Part shown: positions 26,244 to 35,366 of the stretch, piece by piece
Layout of the letters: each line of letters starts with the position of its first letter
Position numbering within the stretch: position 1 is the stretch's first letter
Assembly: GCF_001499655.1 (NCBI RefSeq)
Contig: NZ_LN879502.1
Coordinates: 2,170,001 to 2,234,000 of the forward strand
Length of the DNA: 64,000 nucleotides
From: Candidatus Protochlamydia naegleriophila
Lineage (GTDB): Bacteria > Chlamydiota > Chlamydiia > Chlamydiales > Parachlamydiaceae
Reading direction: 5' to 3'
The notes under the pieces: model-generated
Database searches by the model: none
Seen by the model: the letters and a program-made list of their open reading frames with translations, nothing else
Told to the model about the DNA's origin: nothing
Translations under genes and position numbers: made by a program

Positions 26244-26996
26244 ATGTCTAAGAAATTAACCGGAAAAGTGGCTATCGTAACTGGCGCCTCCAAAGGTATT
26301 GGAGCTGCAATTGCCAAGCATCTGGCTGCAGAGGGTGCATCCGTCACTGTCAATTATGCGACAAGCAAAGAGAGTGCAGATCGCGTAGTAGAAAGCATTG
26401 AAAGAGACGGAGGTAAAGCTATTGCCATTCAGGCCAATATCGCTCAGCCAGCCGACATTCAAAAACTATTTACCACTACTTTAAAGACATTTGGACGAGT
26501 TGATATCTTGATTAATAACGCCGGCGTCTATGAATTTGGCTCCTTAGAAAGCGTCACTCCTGACTCTTTTCACAGAATATTCGATCTGAACGTGCTTGGA
26601 TTAATTTTAGCCTCACAGGAAGCCGCCAAGCATTTTGGATCAAATGGCGGCAGCATTGTAAATATTAGCTCCGTTTCGAGCACATTGACCTTTCCAGAAA
26701 CCACTGTTTACAGTGCCTCAAAAGCAGCCGTGGATGCCATTACTAAGTGCTTAAGTAAAGAGTTGGGGCCCCGTAAGATTCGCGTAAATGCCATCAATCC
26801 CGGCATGGTAGAAACCGAAGGTGTGCATGCAGCAGGAATCGACACAAGTGATTTTCGCAAGCAAGTAGAGACGCAAGCACCGCTTGGCAGAATCGGCCAG
26901 CCAGAAGATATTGCGCCGGCCGTCGTCTTTCTAACCTCAGATGAAGCTTCCTGGATTACAGGAGAGACTCTCTTCATTTCCGGAGGGCTCCAATAG
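26244..26996 (+). CDS. Short-chain dehydrogenase/reductase (3-oxoacyl-reductase-like)
   Basis: 250-aa classical SDR with KVAIVTGASKGIGAAIAKHL (cofactor Gly motif), ILINNAGVYEF, NISSVSS with the catalytic Ser, YSASKAAVDAITK with the catalytic Tyr/Lys, and the C-terminal WITGETLFISGG. VNYATSK after the second strand, lacking an acidic residue, suggests NADP. Closest in style to FabG-like or glucose dehydrogenase-like accessory reductases; being solitary rather than in a fab cluster, it is unlikely to be the fatty-acid-synthesis FabG. Start follows CTGGAGCTAACCC. Not closely similar to the other dehydrogenase in the window. Confidence 0.9.
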   Translation: MSKKLTGKVAIVTGASKGIGAAIAKHLAAEGASVTVNYATSKESADRVVESIERDGGKAIAIQANIAQPADIQKLFTTTLKTFGRVDILINNAGVYEFGSLESVTPDSFHRIFDLNVLGLILASQEAAKHFGSNGGSIVNISSVSSTLTFPETTVYSASKAAVDAITKCLSKELGPRKIRVNAINPGMVETEGVHAAGIDTSDFRKQVETQAPLGRIGQPEDIAPAVVFLTSDEASWITGETLFISGGLQ

Positions 26997-27005
26997 CCCT
27001 AGAGG

Positions 27006-27941
27006 CTATGGTAGACGCCCCTCAGCCGATTTTAATGGCAACCAGTTAGATGGCAAATAAGCGCTTTTGCCATCAATTATATGCAAAGCGTATGCTTGGC
27101 GGGATTGCTCAGAGCGATTTTCCCGGCTCAAGTGGGGCAAATGTCCGTGCATGACGACTAGACTTCCTTTAGCGACTTCTAATGGAATCATTTCGGCAAG
27201 GGGCCACGGGGTTTCATCGTAAATATCGTAGATAATCTCCCCTTCTTTTGTCTTGAGCATTTTATATTTCAATCCAGTGAGATGGGCGCCCGGCAATACC
27301 CACAAACACCCATTTTCAATCGTAGCTTCTTCTAAAGCAAACCAAAACCCAATCAACGACTCAGGCTGTGTATGGATAAAGGTACTATCTTGATGGCAAG
27401 CAACCGCACTACCTATATGGGGCTGCTTAAACAAATACATCGATTGAAGCAGATGTGGATCTTCCCATCCCAGCTCGTTAAGAATCTGCATTATTTTAGG
27501 CTGATAGGAAAACTCTTTAAAGAACGGGTCGCTCTCATGCAAGACATAGCTTATTTTTTTGATGTGCCTGGCTTTATCAAGCTGTTCGGGATGGGAAAAC
27601 TGAAACGCCTGCTCTTCAAAGAAAAAGCATAGTTTTTCTCCCTTACCCAAGTAATAGTTTTCCCATGAGAAGGGCTTAGGTTGGCCTGCATGGATCAAGG
27701 CTAATTCCAAAAAATTGCATGTAGAAACAAGCTCCGAAGCTCTTTTTTTTAATGCCTCGCATACCCCGCTTGCAGCAAAATTTTCAACCACTAAAAAGCC
27801 ATTGTCTTGAAAAAAAGTCTTTTGTTGGGGAGTCAAAACATTGTGTGAAGAAGAAGCTATCACCTGGCTTTGCCAGGCGATAAGCACGTACAAAGCCAGT
27901 AATAAAAGAGACCTGAAGCCTCGAGCTGTTCCTTGATCCAT
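27006..27941 (-). CDS. Exported phytanoyl-CoA dioxygenase (PhyH) family protein
   Basis: Fe(II)/2-oxoglutarate dioxygenase fold, about 311 aa. Start set at ATG 27941, which gives a proper signal peptide (RSLLLLALYVLIAWQSQVIA); a GTG 27 bases upstream is the alternative. The iron site is CHQDSTFIH (HxD) with the distal His in HGHLPHLSREN, and the Arg in QSRQAYALH would hold 2-oxoglutarate. FFQDNGFLVVENF is the usual PhyH opening. A dioxygenase with a signal peptide is unusual, because 2-oxoglutarate and Fe(II) are cytoplasmic. The gene starts seven bases after the stop of the preceding unknown gene, so the two are an operon. Confidence 0.8.
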   Translation of the reverse strand: MDQGTARGFRSLLLLALYVLIAWQSQVIASSSHNVLTPQQKTFFQDNGFLVVENFAASGVCEALKKRASELVSTCNFLELALIHAGQPKPFSWENYYLGKGEKLCFFFEEQAFQFSHPEQLDKARHIKKISYVLHESDPFFKEFSYQPKIMQILNELGWEDPHLLQSMYLFKQPHIGSAVACHQDSTFIHTQPESLIGFWFALEEATIENGCLWVLPGAHLTGLKYKMLKTKEGEIIYDIYDETPWPLAEMIPLEVAKGSLVVMHGHLPHLSRENRSEQSRQAYALHIIDGKSAYLPSNWLPLKSAEGRLP

Positions 27942-27948
27942 TATTTGA

Positions 27949-28917
27949 TTAACTAGGTGAGCTTGCACGTTCTGGAAAATAACGGCTTATGAATTCTTTA
28001 ACCGTAATCGATTCATTTTTTATCAGAGGAAGCATGGGAATCGATTTACCTCTGACTTGGTTGAATACTTTACGGGGCTCGAAAAAGAGCTCTTGATCCC
28101 AACTAGAAAGGTATTTAAATAATTTTTCACCGAGATCAGCCTCATGTAGAGAGTCAAAATGACAACGCTCCTCGTTGAGCGTGAATCCTTGAAACAGAGC
28201 GCGCACTTCCATGATTTCAACAAAGTTCCGGGTCGTATCCGTTTGAGTCATGTCTTCGGTCGCTTTTCTCATTCCAGGAAAGTAATGGTCCCAAAAGGCC
28301 TTTCTGTAGCTCAACTCCGCTTTCAAATCAAACTTCAACTGTTTATCCACCATCTCGTAAAAAGAGACATTCTTTTTAATCATGTCTAAATGCTCGTGCT
28401 CCGAATCTGTAAATTCTTCTAGCTTATACCACGATTGAATGAGAATCTCTTTCACCATCGTATTATGGTCATCTAATCCCATTAGCATCTCTGAAAGCGA
28501 AGGATAGCGCGCATCTGTCAATTTCGTATCGCGATCGTGCACAATTTTGCCCACACTTGCAATGACTTTCTGCACTTGAGAGGGATCAAGCAATTGGGCT
28601 CTTTTAGCAATATAGCCATCTTTTTTATACATCTCAATGTGAGCCTGCTTTTTAATATGGGCCAAAATGTCTCCTGACTGTTGTTCAGAAATCTGATCAT
28701 CGACGAGGTTTAAAGAGACAATTTTCTCAGCAAAAGCTCTATAAGCGACTTCCTCAATCAAATTATGAATCAGCATCAACTGCCCAGCCTTGCTTTTCTC
28801 ATCGAAAGAACAGCCAGAAATGAAACTTATCACTCTGCCAAAAAATGAAACCGTCTGCTTCGCTGGCAGGCTTCCTTCTTGCGGTAAAGTTAAAAAAAAT
28901 GAGGAAATAGCGTGCAT
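27949..28917 (-). CDS. Unknown helical protein, possible effector
   Basis: 322-aa soluble protein with a good ribosome binding site (AAGGGTGGTATC) and no recognised domain. It is mostly alpha-helical by appearance, with charged segments such as LIHNLIEEVAYRAFAEKIVS and ILIQSWYKLEEFTDSEHEHL. The N-terminus (SSFFLTLPQEGSLPAKQTV) is Ser/Thr-rich and uncharged, as often seen in type III effectors, but this is a weak argument. It is co-transcribed with the PhyH gene downstream. Nothing in the sequence identifies a catalytic site. Confidence 0.7.
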   Translation of the reverse strand: MHAISSFFLTLPQEGSLPAKQTVSFFGRVISFISGCSFDEKSKAGQLMLIHNLIEEVAYRAFAEKIVSLNLVDDQISEQQSGDILAHIKKQAHIEMYKKDGYIAKRAQLLDPSQVQKVIASVGKIVHDRDTKLTDARYPSLSEMLMGLDDHNTMVKEILIQSWYKLEEFTDSEHEHLDMIKKNVSFYEMVDKQLKFDLKAELSYRKAFWDHYFPGMRKATEDMTQTDTTRNFVEIMEVRALFQGFTLNEERCHFDSLHEADLGEKLFKYLSSWDQELFFEPRKVFNQVRGKSIPMLPLIKNESITVKEFISRYFPERASSPS

Positions 28918-29054
28918 GATACCACCCTTATTAATTTGTTAGCCGCACATATGATACGACTATTATTAATAAGGAATTAAAGAAAAATAAAATTCATATA
29001 AAGGAGATCTGCAATCATTTATTAAAGGAGCGAAAGAATTCGTAGCAATGATAA

Positions 29055-29093
29055 ACTCTCAATAATCTCTCCTTAAGAGAAATTATTGAGAGT
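29055..29093 (-). terminator. Strong hairpin downstream of phoH
   Basis: ACTCTCAATAAT (29055-29066) pairs with ATTATTGAGAGT (29082-29093), extended by an inner CTCT/AGAG pair. It lies 34 bases past the phoH stop, with TTTAT following on the minus strand. Confidence 0.7.
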
Positions 29094-29126
29094 CCTGTTC
29101 TAGGCAAACAGCTTAACTTGGTGGAT

Positions 29127-30431
29127 TTACATCACTTCAGCGGCCAAGGCGGCCAATTCTGAACGCTCTGTTTTATCTAAGAAAATATGACCGTATATTT
29201 TTTGGTCTAAAAAGCGACCGACGGTAAATGTCAATCCATTAGAGTCCTTATCGAGATAAGGATTGTCGATTTGGGTTGGATCACCAGCTAAAACGACTTT
29301 CGTTCCCTCTCCAGCCCGAGAAATAATCGTTTTGACTTCATGAGGCGTCAAGTTTTGGGCCTCGTCAATAATCATGAACATTTTAGGAAGCGTTCTTCCA
29401 CGAATATAAGTCACGGCTTCCATTTCAATTTTTTTACTATCCATGACCCACTTGAGAGTCTCATTTGATTCGCTTCCGGTCGATGCGCAGAGGTATTCTA
29501 AATTGTCGTAAATGGGCTGCATCCAGTGAAACAGCTTTTCTTCTTTGGTTCCAGGAAGATAGCCAATGTCACGCCCGAGTGGAACAATGGGACGCGTGAC
29601 GAGAATGCGAGAATACACTCCTTCGTCAAATACTTTGCGCAAGCCGCAAGCTAAGGCTAAAATTGTTTTCCCCGTTCCAGCAGGCCCCATTAAGGTCACA
29701 AGCTTGATATCGTCGCGTAAAAGGAGATCCATCGCACACCGCTGCTCAACATTGCGCGGTTTAATTCCCCACAGCTGAGTCGGCTTTAAAAGAGAATCGA
29801 CGCTCTTATGAACGGGATCATACTTTCCAATCGCCGATGAATTTTCTGGAGAAGTCATCACAAAATATTCATTTGGATGGGGCTCCGTCTTTAAATGTGG
29901 AAGGGGAAGCTTTCCATCTTTGTAGAATAAATCGATCTCATGCTTTGGCATTTCAATGCGATGAATGCCTCGATAGACCGCTTCGTAGGAGTACTTAAAG
30001 TTCTCATAATCTTCAGCCTCAATCCCAAGCGCTTCAGCCTTTAAGCGTGCGGCAAAATCTTTGGATACAAAAACAACCTTTTCGCCAAGTTCTTGCAAAA
30101 GATAGGCTGCCATCAAAATGCGATTGTCGTTGATCGTAAGCTCAAAGTTATACTTATAGTCCGTCTTAACCTCGAGCTGGATCTTAACCGTAGCCCCATT
30201 ATCCAGCTTAACACCAGTATGTAGATTGCCCTTTCCGATTTTTTTCAACGAGTCCAAGATGCGAATCGTTTCGCGAGCATTTTTTCCAAGCTCGTTGGGC
30301 AAACGCTTCATCTTATCGAGTTCTTCTAAAACTGCGACAGGAATGACTACATGATTGCGAGGAAACTTCATCAGCGAAGCAGGATCTATTAAGAACACAT
30401 TGGTATCGATAACAAATGTCTTGTGCGCCAC
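29127..30431 (-). CDS. phoH: PhoH-family ATPase with N-terminal PIN domain
   Basis: 434 aa. An N-terminal PIN nuclease domain (about 1-150; FVIDTNVFLIDP with the first acidic residue, LEELDKMK, NDNRILMAA with further acids, VFVSKDFAARLKAEALG) is joined to a PhoH ATPase with Walker A GPAGTGKT at about 249 and Walker B MFMIIDEAQNL. This is the PhoH2 arrangement, an RNA helicase/nuclease in species studied. The start is GTG 30431 with AAGGAG at ideal distance. In C. trachomatis I recall phoH as CT015, next to CT016 and CT017; here the next two genes on the other side are a SWIM protein and an SH3 protein of matching length, so the neighbourhood is conserved. A terminator follows. Confidence 0.9.
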   Translation of the reverse strand: MAHKTFVIDTNVFLIDPASLMKFPRNHVVIPVAVLEELDKMKRLPNELGKNARETIRILDSLKKIGKGNLHTGVKLDNGATVKIQLEVKTDYKYNFELTINDNRILMAAYLLQELGEKVVFVSKDFAARLKAEALGIEAEDYENFKYSYEAVYRGIHRIEMPKHEIDLFYKDGKLPLPHLKTEPHPNEYFVMTSPENSSAIGKYDPVHKSVDSLLKPTQLWGIKPRNVEQRCAMDLLLRDDIKLVTLMGPAGTGKTILALACGLRKVFDEGVYSRILVTRPIVPLGRDIGYLPGTKEEKLFHWMQPIYDNLEYLCASTGSESNETLKWVMDSKKIEMEAVTYIRGRTLPKMFMIIDEAQNLTPHEVKTIISRAGEGTKVVLAGDPTQIDNPYLDKDSNGLTFTVGRFLDQKIYGHIFLDKTERSELAALAAEVM

Positions 30432-30781
30432 GTCATTCTCCTTAAAAAACCTAATAAGGAGCCATCATACGCAGCCCCTTGATCAGTGACAAGCAAAAAG
30501 TTTATTACTCTATAAATTAGCGCTCCTTGAATTAAGCACTTGAACAACCAGAGTGCTAAATTCATTGCTAAATATTCTCATTATGTGTAAAATAGGTTGA
30601 ATACATCGGATGTAATTGGAAACAATTGCAAGGTGTAGGCATCGATAGAGAAGAGGCATACGGCTTATCATCTCATTTTTTTCTTTTCTATCTAAGACAG
30701 TGAAGATAGACGTTTCTCGCCCATCTTTGCTCAAAAAATCAAGCAACTAGATGATTATCTGGTTAAAGGAGATTGAGCGCT
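30432..30781. other. Divergent intergenic region
   Basis: 350 bases between phoH and the SWIM protein gene, which are divergent. It should contain both promoters; no clear boxes. A 78-codon minus-strand frame (30510-30746) has no ribosome binding site and unremarkable composition, so it is not called. Confidence 0.4.
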
Positions 30782-31489
30782 ATGCAAGTAAAAATCACAG
30801 AAAAAATCCTCAGTATTACCCCTTATCTTTCGACTAGCTGGGCACATATTGCAGCACTGCACATGAAGGGAGGCGTGATGGCTGTGACTTTGGTTGATGG
30901 AGATACAGTCAATGTACCTGGGTTATCAAACGAGACGATTGAACAGATCTTCATGCGGCACGCAGCTTACTTAGATAACGAACAGATGCCAACTCCTTTA
31001 CAAACCTCTGTTTCAAAGGAAGAGAGCCTAAAAGATTTGCTAGAACAAGGTGAATCTCCTTTACGATTCGTATTTGGCTCTCCTATGGAAGGATTATCGA
31101 CAGCCTTACAGCACGATCCATCGCAAGCCAACGCGGCTGATTTGCCAGCAGAGGTATTACAAAAAATCGGCGCTATTTCCAAGATCATTGCCCCAGCCGA
31201 AGAGTTGTCTTTGCCAAAAGCCGAACCTTTTTGCAATTGTTTTCACTGTCAAATAGCACGTGCAATGAGCTCGGATGCAAGCCAGCCTGGTGAAGAAATC
31301 ATCGAAGAAGTTTCGGATGCTGACTTACAATTTCAAGAGTGGATGATTACTCAAACAGGAGAGCAGCTCTTTTCGGTCGCAAGTCGATTAAATGAACATG
31401 AGAAATACAGTGTTTATTTAGGACAACCAGTGGGTTGCACCTGTGGAAAAGCGGGATGTGAGCATATTTTAGCCGTCTTAAAAAGCTAA
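30782..31489 (+). CDS. Conserved chlamydial protein with C-terminal SWIM-like zinc motif
   Basis: 235-aa protein. The ATG at 30782 sits nine bases after AAAGGAGA. The C-terminus GCTCGKAGCEHILAVLKS has the CxCx(n)CxH zinc signature of SWIM fingers, known to bind DNA or protein. A second Cys pair occurs in FCNCFHCQIARAM at about 155-167. The N-terminal domain (KITEKILSITPYLSTSWAHI, VTLVDGDTVNVPGLSNETIE) is likely a chlamydia-specific fold. Length and position between phoH and the SH3 protein match my memory of CT016 of C. trachomatis. Function unknown. Confidence 0.72.
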   Translation: MQVKITEKILSITPYLSTSWAHIAALHMKGGVMAVTLVDGDTVNVPGLSNETIEQIFMRHAAYLDNEQMPTPLQTSVSKEESLKDLLEQGESPLRFVFGSPMEGLSTALQHDPSQANAADLPAEVLQKIGAISKIIAPAEELSLPKAEPFCNCFHCQIARAMSSDASQPGEEIIEEVSDADLQFQEWMITQTGEQLFSVASRLNEHEKYSVYLGQPVGCTCGKAGCEHILAVLKS

Positions 31490-31767
31490 GCCTTAGAGGG
31501 TAAAAATCCGATCGGGTTGGTGTGCTCTAAACTTGCTAGAAAATTGCAAAGCAGCCGGATCGTACTTGTAAACACCCTCTTAGATTTTCTCAGGAGTCGT
31601 GCAAGGCAGCATGCTCCTTAGAAAACTTCTTTGGCCTACCTGTAAATAAAAAATTTGCTATCTCCGAAACCCATCTTCTCTTCTCTAAATGCTTTGCATA
31701 AAAGTCTTAAAACTTTAGAATCCTTTTTCAGTTACCGATTTTAACCTGTTTATTTTATGAGGACAAA

Positions 31768-33060
31768 ATGATGAGGAAAGCTCCCCCCTCTTTATTAACT
31801 GTTTTATCTTTGCTACTCCCTCTATCTTCTTTGACAGCCGAAGGTAAAGCTGAAGCGCCTGCTATCCATTCTACATCACCTGCTGAAAAAGTAGCGCCAA
31901 AGGCTTCTTCATATGACGCCTTTACTGGTAAAATTACAAAAAACAAAGTTCGTCTTCGCCTACAACCGGCCTATGACGGACATGTCTTACGTGAATTCCA
32001 GCGTAACGACATGGTTGTCGTGCTGGGAGAAACAGAGGATTTTTACGCCATTCAACCTCCAGCAGATGCTAAAGGATATGTATTTAGAACTTATATTCTG
32101 GACAACATTGTGGAAGGCACACGTGTCAACGTAAGGCTAAAGCCTGATTTAGATGCACCAGTTATTGCTCAACTGAATTCTGGCGACCATGTAGAGGGTG
32201 TCATTAGCCCATCCAACAACAAGTGGCTCGAAATCAAAATTCCTTCTTCTACACGCTATTACATTGCCAAAGAATACATAGAAAAGATTGGCGATGCAGG
32301 CTTGATGGCACGCCAAGAAAAAAGAAAGGAAGATGTCTACAGCCTCTTATCAAATACAGAATCAATCAGCCGTCTTGAAATGGCAAAGCCTTTCGATCAA
32401 ATTAATCTAGACGGTGTGAAATCGAATTACCAGCACATCATCCACGACTACACAGACTTCCCCGAAGCTGCAGCTAAAGCCAAAGAGTTGTTAGCATCTC
32501 TTCAGGACGCTTATATTGCCAAAAAACTCGTGTTTTTAGAGTCGCAAGCACAGCGTTCATCAACTGTCTTAGAAGCTAAAAACAAGCAGTTAGTTGAAGA
32601 GTTGCATGCTCATAAAACGAAGCTAGCTACTTTAGAGCAGAAGATCGAAAAAGACAAAAAAGAAACTACAGTCACAAACAGTACTCCAGCTCTTGTTCAA
32701 CCAGTTAAGAAACCCACCCAGCTCCCTGTCAACATGTCTATTTGGTTGCCAGCGGAAGAAAGATTATTTGCAGAATGGGTCGAACAAACTGGCAAGAACA
32801 ACCCAAACATGTTCTACGAAGAGCAAATGAAGAATGCCTTTATTTTAAAAGGAATTGTAGACCCTTATACCCGTCCAGTTAAAAACAAGCCTGGCGATTA
32901 CATGTTGATCAATTCTTCTAGTAAATTGCCTATAGCGTTTCTCTACAGCACGCAAGTCAATTTACAAGACTTTATCGGACATGAAGTCTCTATACGCGTG
33001 GCTCCTCGGCCAAATAACAACTATGCCTTCCCGGCTTATTTTGTGTTATCACTCGAGTAG
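31768..33060 (+). CDS. Exported SH3-domain protein, Ctad1 (CT017)-like
   Basis: 430 aa. A signal peptide (SLLTVLSLLLPLSSLTA) is followed by two bacterial SH3 domains: about 50-112 (ITKNKVRLRLQPAYDGHVLR...) and about 113-170 (VEGTRVNVRLKPDLDAPVIA...). A helical region with a coiled coil (about 230-300) and a C-terminal domain (WLPAEERLFAEWVEQTGKNN, then a strand-rich end) follow. In C. trachomatis the protein CT017/Ctad1 has two N-terminal SH3 domains and works as an adhesin that binds host integrin beta-1; the gene there also follows CT016 near phoH. Size, architecture and neighbours agree, so I infer homology. Whether the function is conserved in a symbiont of amoebae is unknown. Confidence 0.8.
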   Translation: MMRKAPPSLLTVLSLLLPLSSLTAEGKAEAPAIHSTSPAEKVAPKASSYDAFTGKITKNKVRLRLQPAYDGHVLREFQRNDMVVVLGETEDFYAIQPPADAKGYVFRTYILDNIVEGTRVNVRLKPDLDAPVIAQLNSGDHVEGVISPSNNKWLEIKIPSSTRYYIAKEYIEKIGDAGLMARQEKRKEDVYSLLSNTESISRLEMAKPFDQINLDGVKSNYQHIIHDYTDFPEAAAKAKELLASLQDAYIAKKLVFLESQAQRSSTVLEAKNKQLVEELHAHKTKLATLEQKIEKDKKETTVTNSTPALVQPVKKPTQLPVNMSIWLPAEERLFAEWVEQTGKNNPNMFYEEQMKNAFILKGIVDPYTRPVKNKPGDYMLINSSSKLPIAFLYSTQVNLQDFIGHEVSIRVAPRPNNNYAFPAYFVLSLE

Positions 33061-33066
33061 TTGACG

Positions 33067-33846
33067 ATGGAATTGCGTGAGTGGGCTCAATCCATTTTAG
33101 CTGCTGACACAATGGAAGGTAAGCTGGATCATCCAGGTCTTTTAACAGACTTTGAGCCTGGCTCGCCTCTCATTTGGACCGAGCCTGTTCGTCCAGCAGG
33201 GATGTCTTTCAATCGACACACGCGCGAGGAAAGACTCCCCTCCTTTCAAGAGCATCATGATCCTGACAAACGGGCTATTTGCCTTCATCGCTTTGCAGGG
33301 CATGAGTTATTGGCTGTCGAAATGATGGCTTTCACTCTGCTTGCCTTTCCAGATGCACCCAAAAATTTCCGTCGCGGCGTAGCCAATACTTTGCGCGAAG
33401 AGCAAGGGCATGTCCGCCTGTATATGAATCGCATGAGCCAGCTGGGAATTCAATTCGGCGATTTGCCTCTCTACAAACATTTTTGGAAGCATACCCCTCA
33501 CATCACTTCTCCAATCCACTACATTAGCTTGATGAGCCTGACGTTTGAAATGGCCAACCTGGACTTTGCTCCCATGTACGGCAAATCATTTCTTCATTTT
33601 GGCGATACAGAATCGGCCGCGTTGATGGCAACTATCCTTACAGACGAAATCGCGCACGTTGGTTTCGGCTGGCATTGGCTGCGCCGCTTAAAAGATGAGG
33701 GCATGACTGAATGGGATACTTGGGAAAGCACCCTTGCCACCACCCTTTTAACGCCCAAAAGGGCTAAAGGCTTTGTCCTCCATGAAGCCCCTCGCACCCA
33801 AGCCGGCATCCCAGAAGAATGGATCCAAAAGCTCAAAAGCTTTTAA
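33067..33846 (+). CDS. DUF455 ferritin-like protein
   Basis: 259-aa all-helical protein of the DUF455 family, related to ferritin-like di-iron or MiaE-type proteins. Metal-ligand candidates are visible in order: FAGHELLAVEMMA, LREEQGHVRLYM and LTDEIAHVGFGWHW, each an E..H pair. The start ATG at 33067 is preceded by the stop of the SH3 protein gene with six bases between, so they are co-transcribed. Substrate unknown. Confidence 0.82.
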   Translation: MELREWAQSILAADTMEGKLDHPGLLTDFEPGSPLIWTEPVRPAGMSFNRHTREERLPSFQEHHDPDKRAICLHRFAGHELLAVEMMAFTLLAFPDAPKNFRRGVANTLREEQGHVRLYMNRMSQLGIQFGDLPLYKHFWKHTPHITSPIHYISLMSLTFEMANLDFAPMYGKSFLHFGDTESAALMATILTDEIAHVGFGWHWLRRLKDEGMTEWDTWESTLATTLLTPKRAKGFVLHEAPRTQAGIPEEWIQKLKSF

Positions 33847-33924
33847 AGCAAACCTCTTGTACAATCGTTCTTCATTAAAAAAACCAAAGAATGTAAAGTT
33901 TATTTTTTACTTTCTGGTGTTTTT

Positions 33925-35361
33925 ATGTCACTCTCGCGCATTCATTGCCTATCCCTTTATGGCCTCGAAGCAATTCCTGTAGAGGTTGAAGTCGATGTTC
34001 TCAAAGCTGACAAATTGACACTAGTCATTGTTGGCTTGCCGGATACAGCTCCTGGCGATTTAAAAAAAGAAGGGGCTTTGTACGATCTTCCAATCGCCGT
34101 CGGCTTGTTGCGTTCGCTCGGCATGTTAAAAGACCAAGATCGGCATGCCGACTATTTGATTATAGGAGAGCTTGGCCTAAGCGGCCAGCTGCGCCCAATA
34201 GCTGGAGCCTTAGCAATAGCCCTCCTTGCTAAAGAGATGGGGAAAAAAGGCGTACTGCTTCCTGCCAGCAATGCCAAAGAAGCTGCCGCCGTCACAGGAA
34301 TTCAAATTTTTGGCATTCAGAGCTTAAAAGAAGCCGTACAGTTTTTACACAATCCCGATGACTTTAAACCCATTCCCCCTTTCACTAGACCTGAAGAATT
34401 AACTCAAACTCCGCAGATTGATTTCAAAGACATCAAAGGGCAATCCCACGTCAAAAGGGCTCTGGAAATTGCCGCTGCAGGAGCGCACAACATCCTTCTA
34501 TCTGGTCCTCCAGGCTGTGGTAAAACGATGATGGCAAAAGCATTGATAGGCATCATGCCGGCCCTAACATGGGAGGAGGCACTAGAAGTCACCCGCATTC
34601 ATTCCATTTCTGGTCTACTCCCTGAAGGGCAGTATCTTCTCTCGCAGCGCCCTTTTCGCTCTCCACACCACACCATTAGTTATGCGGGATTAATTGGTGG
34701 AGGCACCTATCCAAGGCCTGGAGAGGTTTCGCTCGCTCATCAAGGGATTTTATTTTTGGATGAATTACCTGAATTTCCCCGTTCCGTCTTAGAGGTTTTA
34801 AGGCAGCCTATCGAAGATCGCAAAGTCACCATCAGCCGTGCAAGCGGCAAGTTTACCTTTCCCACGACATTCATGTGCGTAGCAGCCATGAATCCCTGCC
34901 CTTGCGGCTATTTAGGCCACCCTGACAAACCTTGCAAGGATACCCCGGCACAAATTGAACGCTATCATGGAAAAATCTCAGGCCCGCTAAAAGACAGATT
35001 GGACATGCACATTGCAGTGCCCCCGGTGCGCTATCAAGATCTTTTAGAGGGATCAGACAGCGAATCATCGAGTACTATCCGCTCCCGCATCGTAGAGGCA
35101 AGAGCGATCCAATCGAAACGGTTAGGGTCAGGAAGAACAAATGCATTGCTCACAGCCGCCGAACTTAAAAAGCATTGTCAATTGACTGCACAATGTACAT
35201 CGATCTTACACACTGCCATTGAAGGGATGGGGCTTTCGGCACGCGCGTGCGACCGCTTGTTGCGTATCGCCCGTACCATAGCCGATCTAGCCTCCTATCC
35301 GACTGTCGAAGAAGCTCATCTCTTGGAAGCCATAAGTTTTAGAGAAGTCGATGGAAAGTAA
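33925..35361 (+). CDS. comM: ComM/YifB magnesium-chelatase-like ATPase with an internal deletion
   Basis: AAA+ ATPase that in naturally competent bacteria works as a branch-migration helicase. The 478-aa protein has the YifB N-terminal domain, Walker A GPPGCGKT near 194-201, Walker B ILFLDELPEF, the Mg-chelatase segment RPFRSPHHTISYAGLIGGG, the Cys cluster CPCGYLGHPDKPC and a helical C-terminus. In the N-terminal domain the family runs IVGLPD-A followed by about 30 residues before the DLKKEG segment, but here GLPDTAPGDLKKEGALYDLP joins them directly. The reading frame is intact, so this looks like an in-frame deletion. Whether it is a species trait or recent loss cannot be told here. Confidence 0.92.
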   Translation: MSLSRIHCLSLYGLEAIPVEVEVDVLKADKLTLVIVGLPDTAPGDLKKEGALYDLPIAVGLLRSLGMLKDQDRHADYLIIGELGLSGQLRPIAGALAIALLAKEMGKKGVLLPASNAKEAAAVTGIQIFGIQSLKEAVQFLHNPDDFKPIPPFTRPEELTQTPQIDFKDIKGQSHVKRALEIAAAGAHNILLSGPPGCGKTMMAKALIGIMPALTWEEALEVTRIHSISGLLPEGQYLLSQRPFRSPHHTISYAGLIGGGTYPRPGEVSLAHQGILFLDELPEFPRSVLEVLRQPIEDRKVTISRASGKFTFPTTFMCVAAMNPCPCGYLGHPDKPCKDTPAQIERYHGKISGPLKDRLDMHIAVPPVRYQDLLEGSDSESSSTIRSRIVEARAIQSKRLGSGRTNALLTAAELKKHCQLTAQCTSILHTAIEGMGLSARACDRLLRIARTIADLASYPTVEEAHLLEAISFREVDGK

Positions 35362-35366
35362 GAGAA

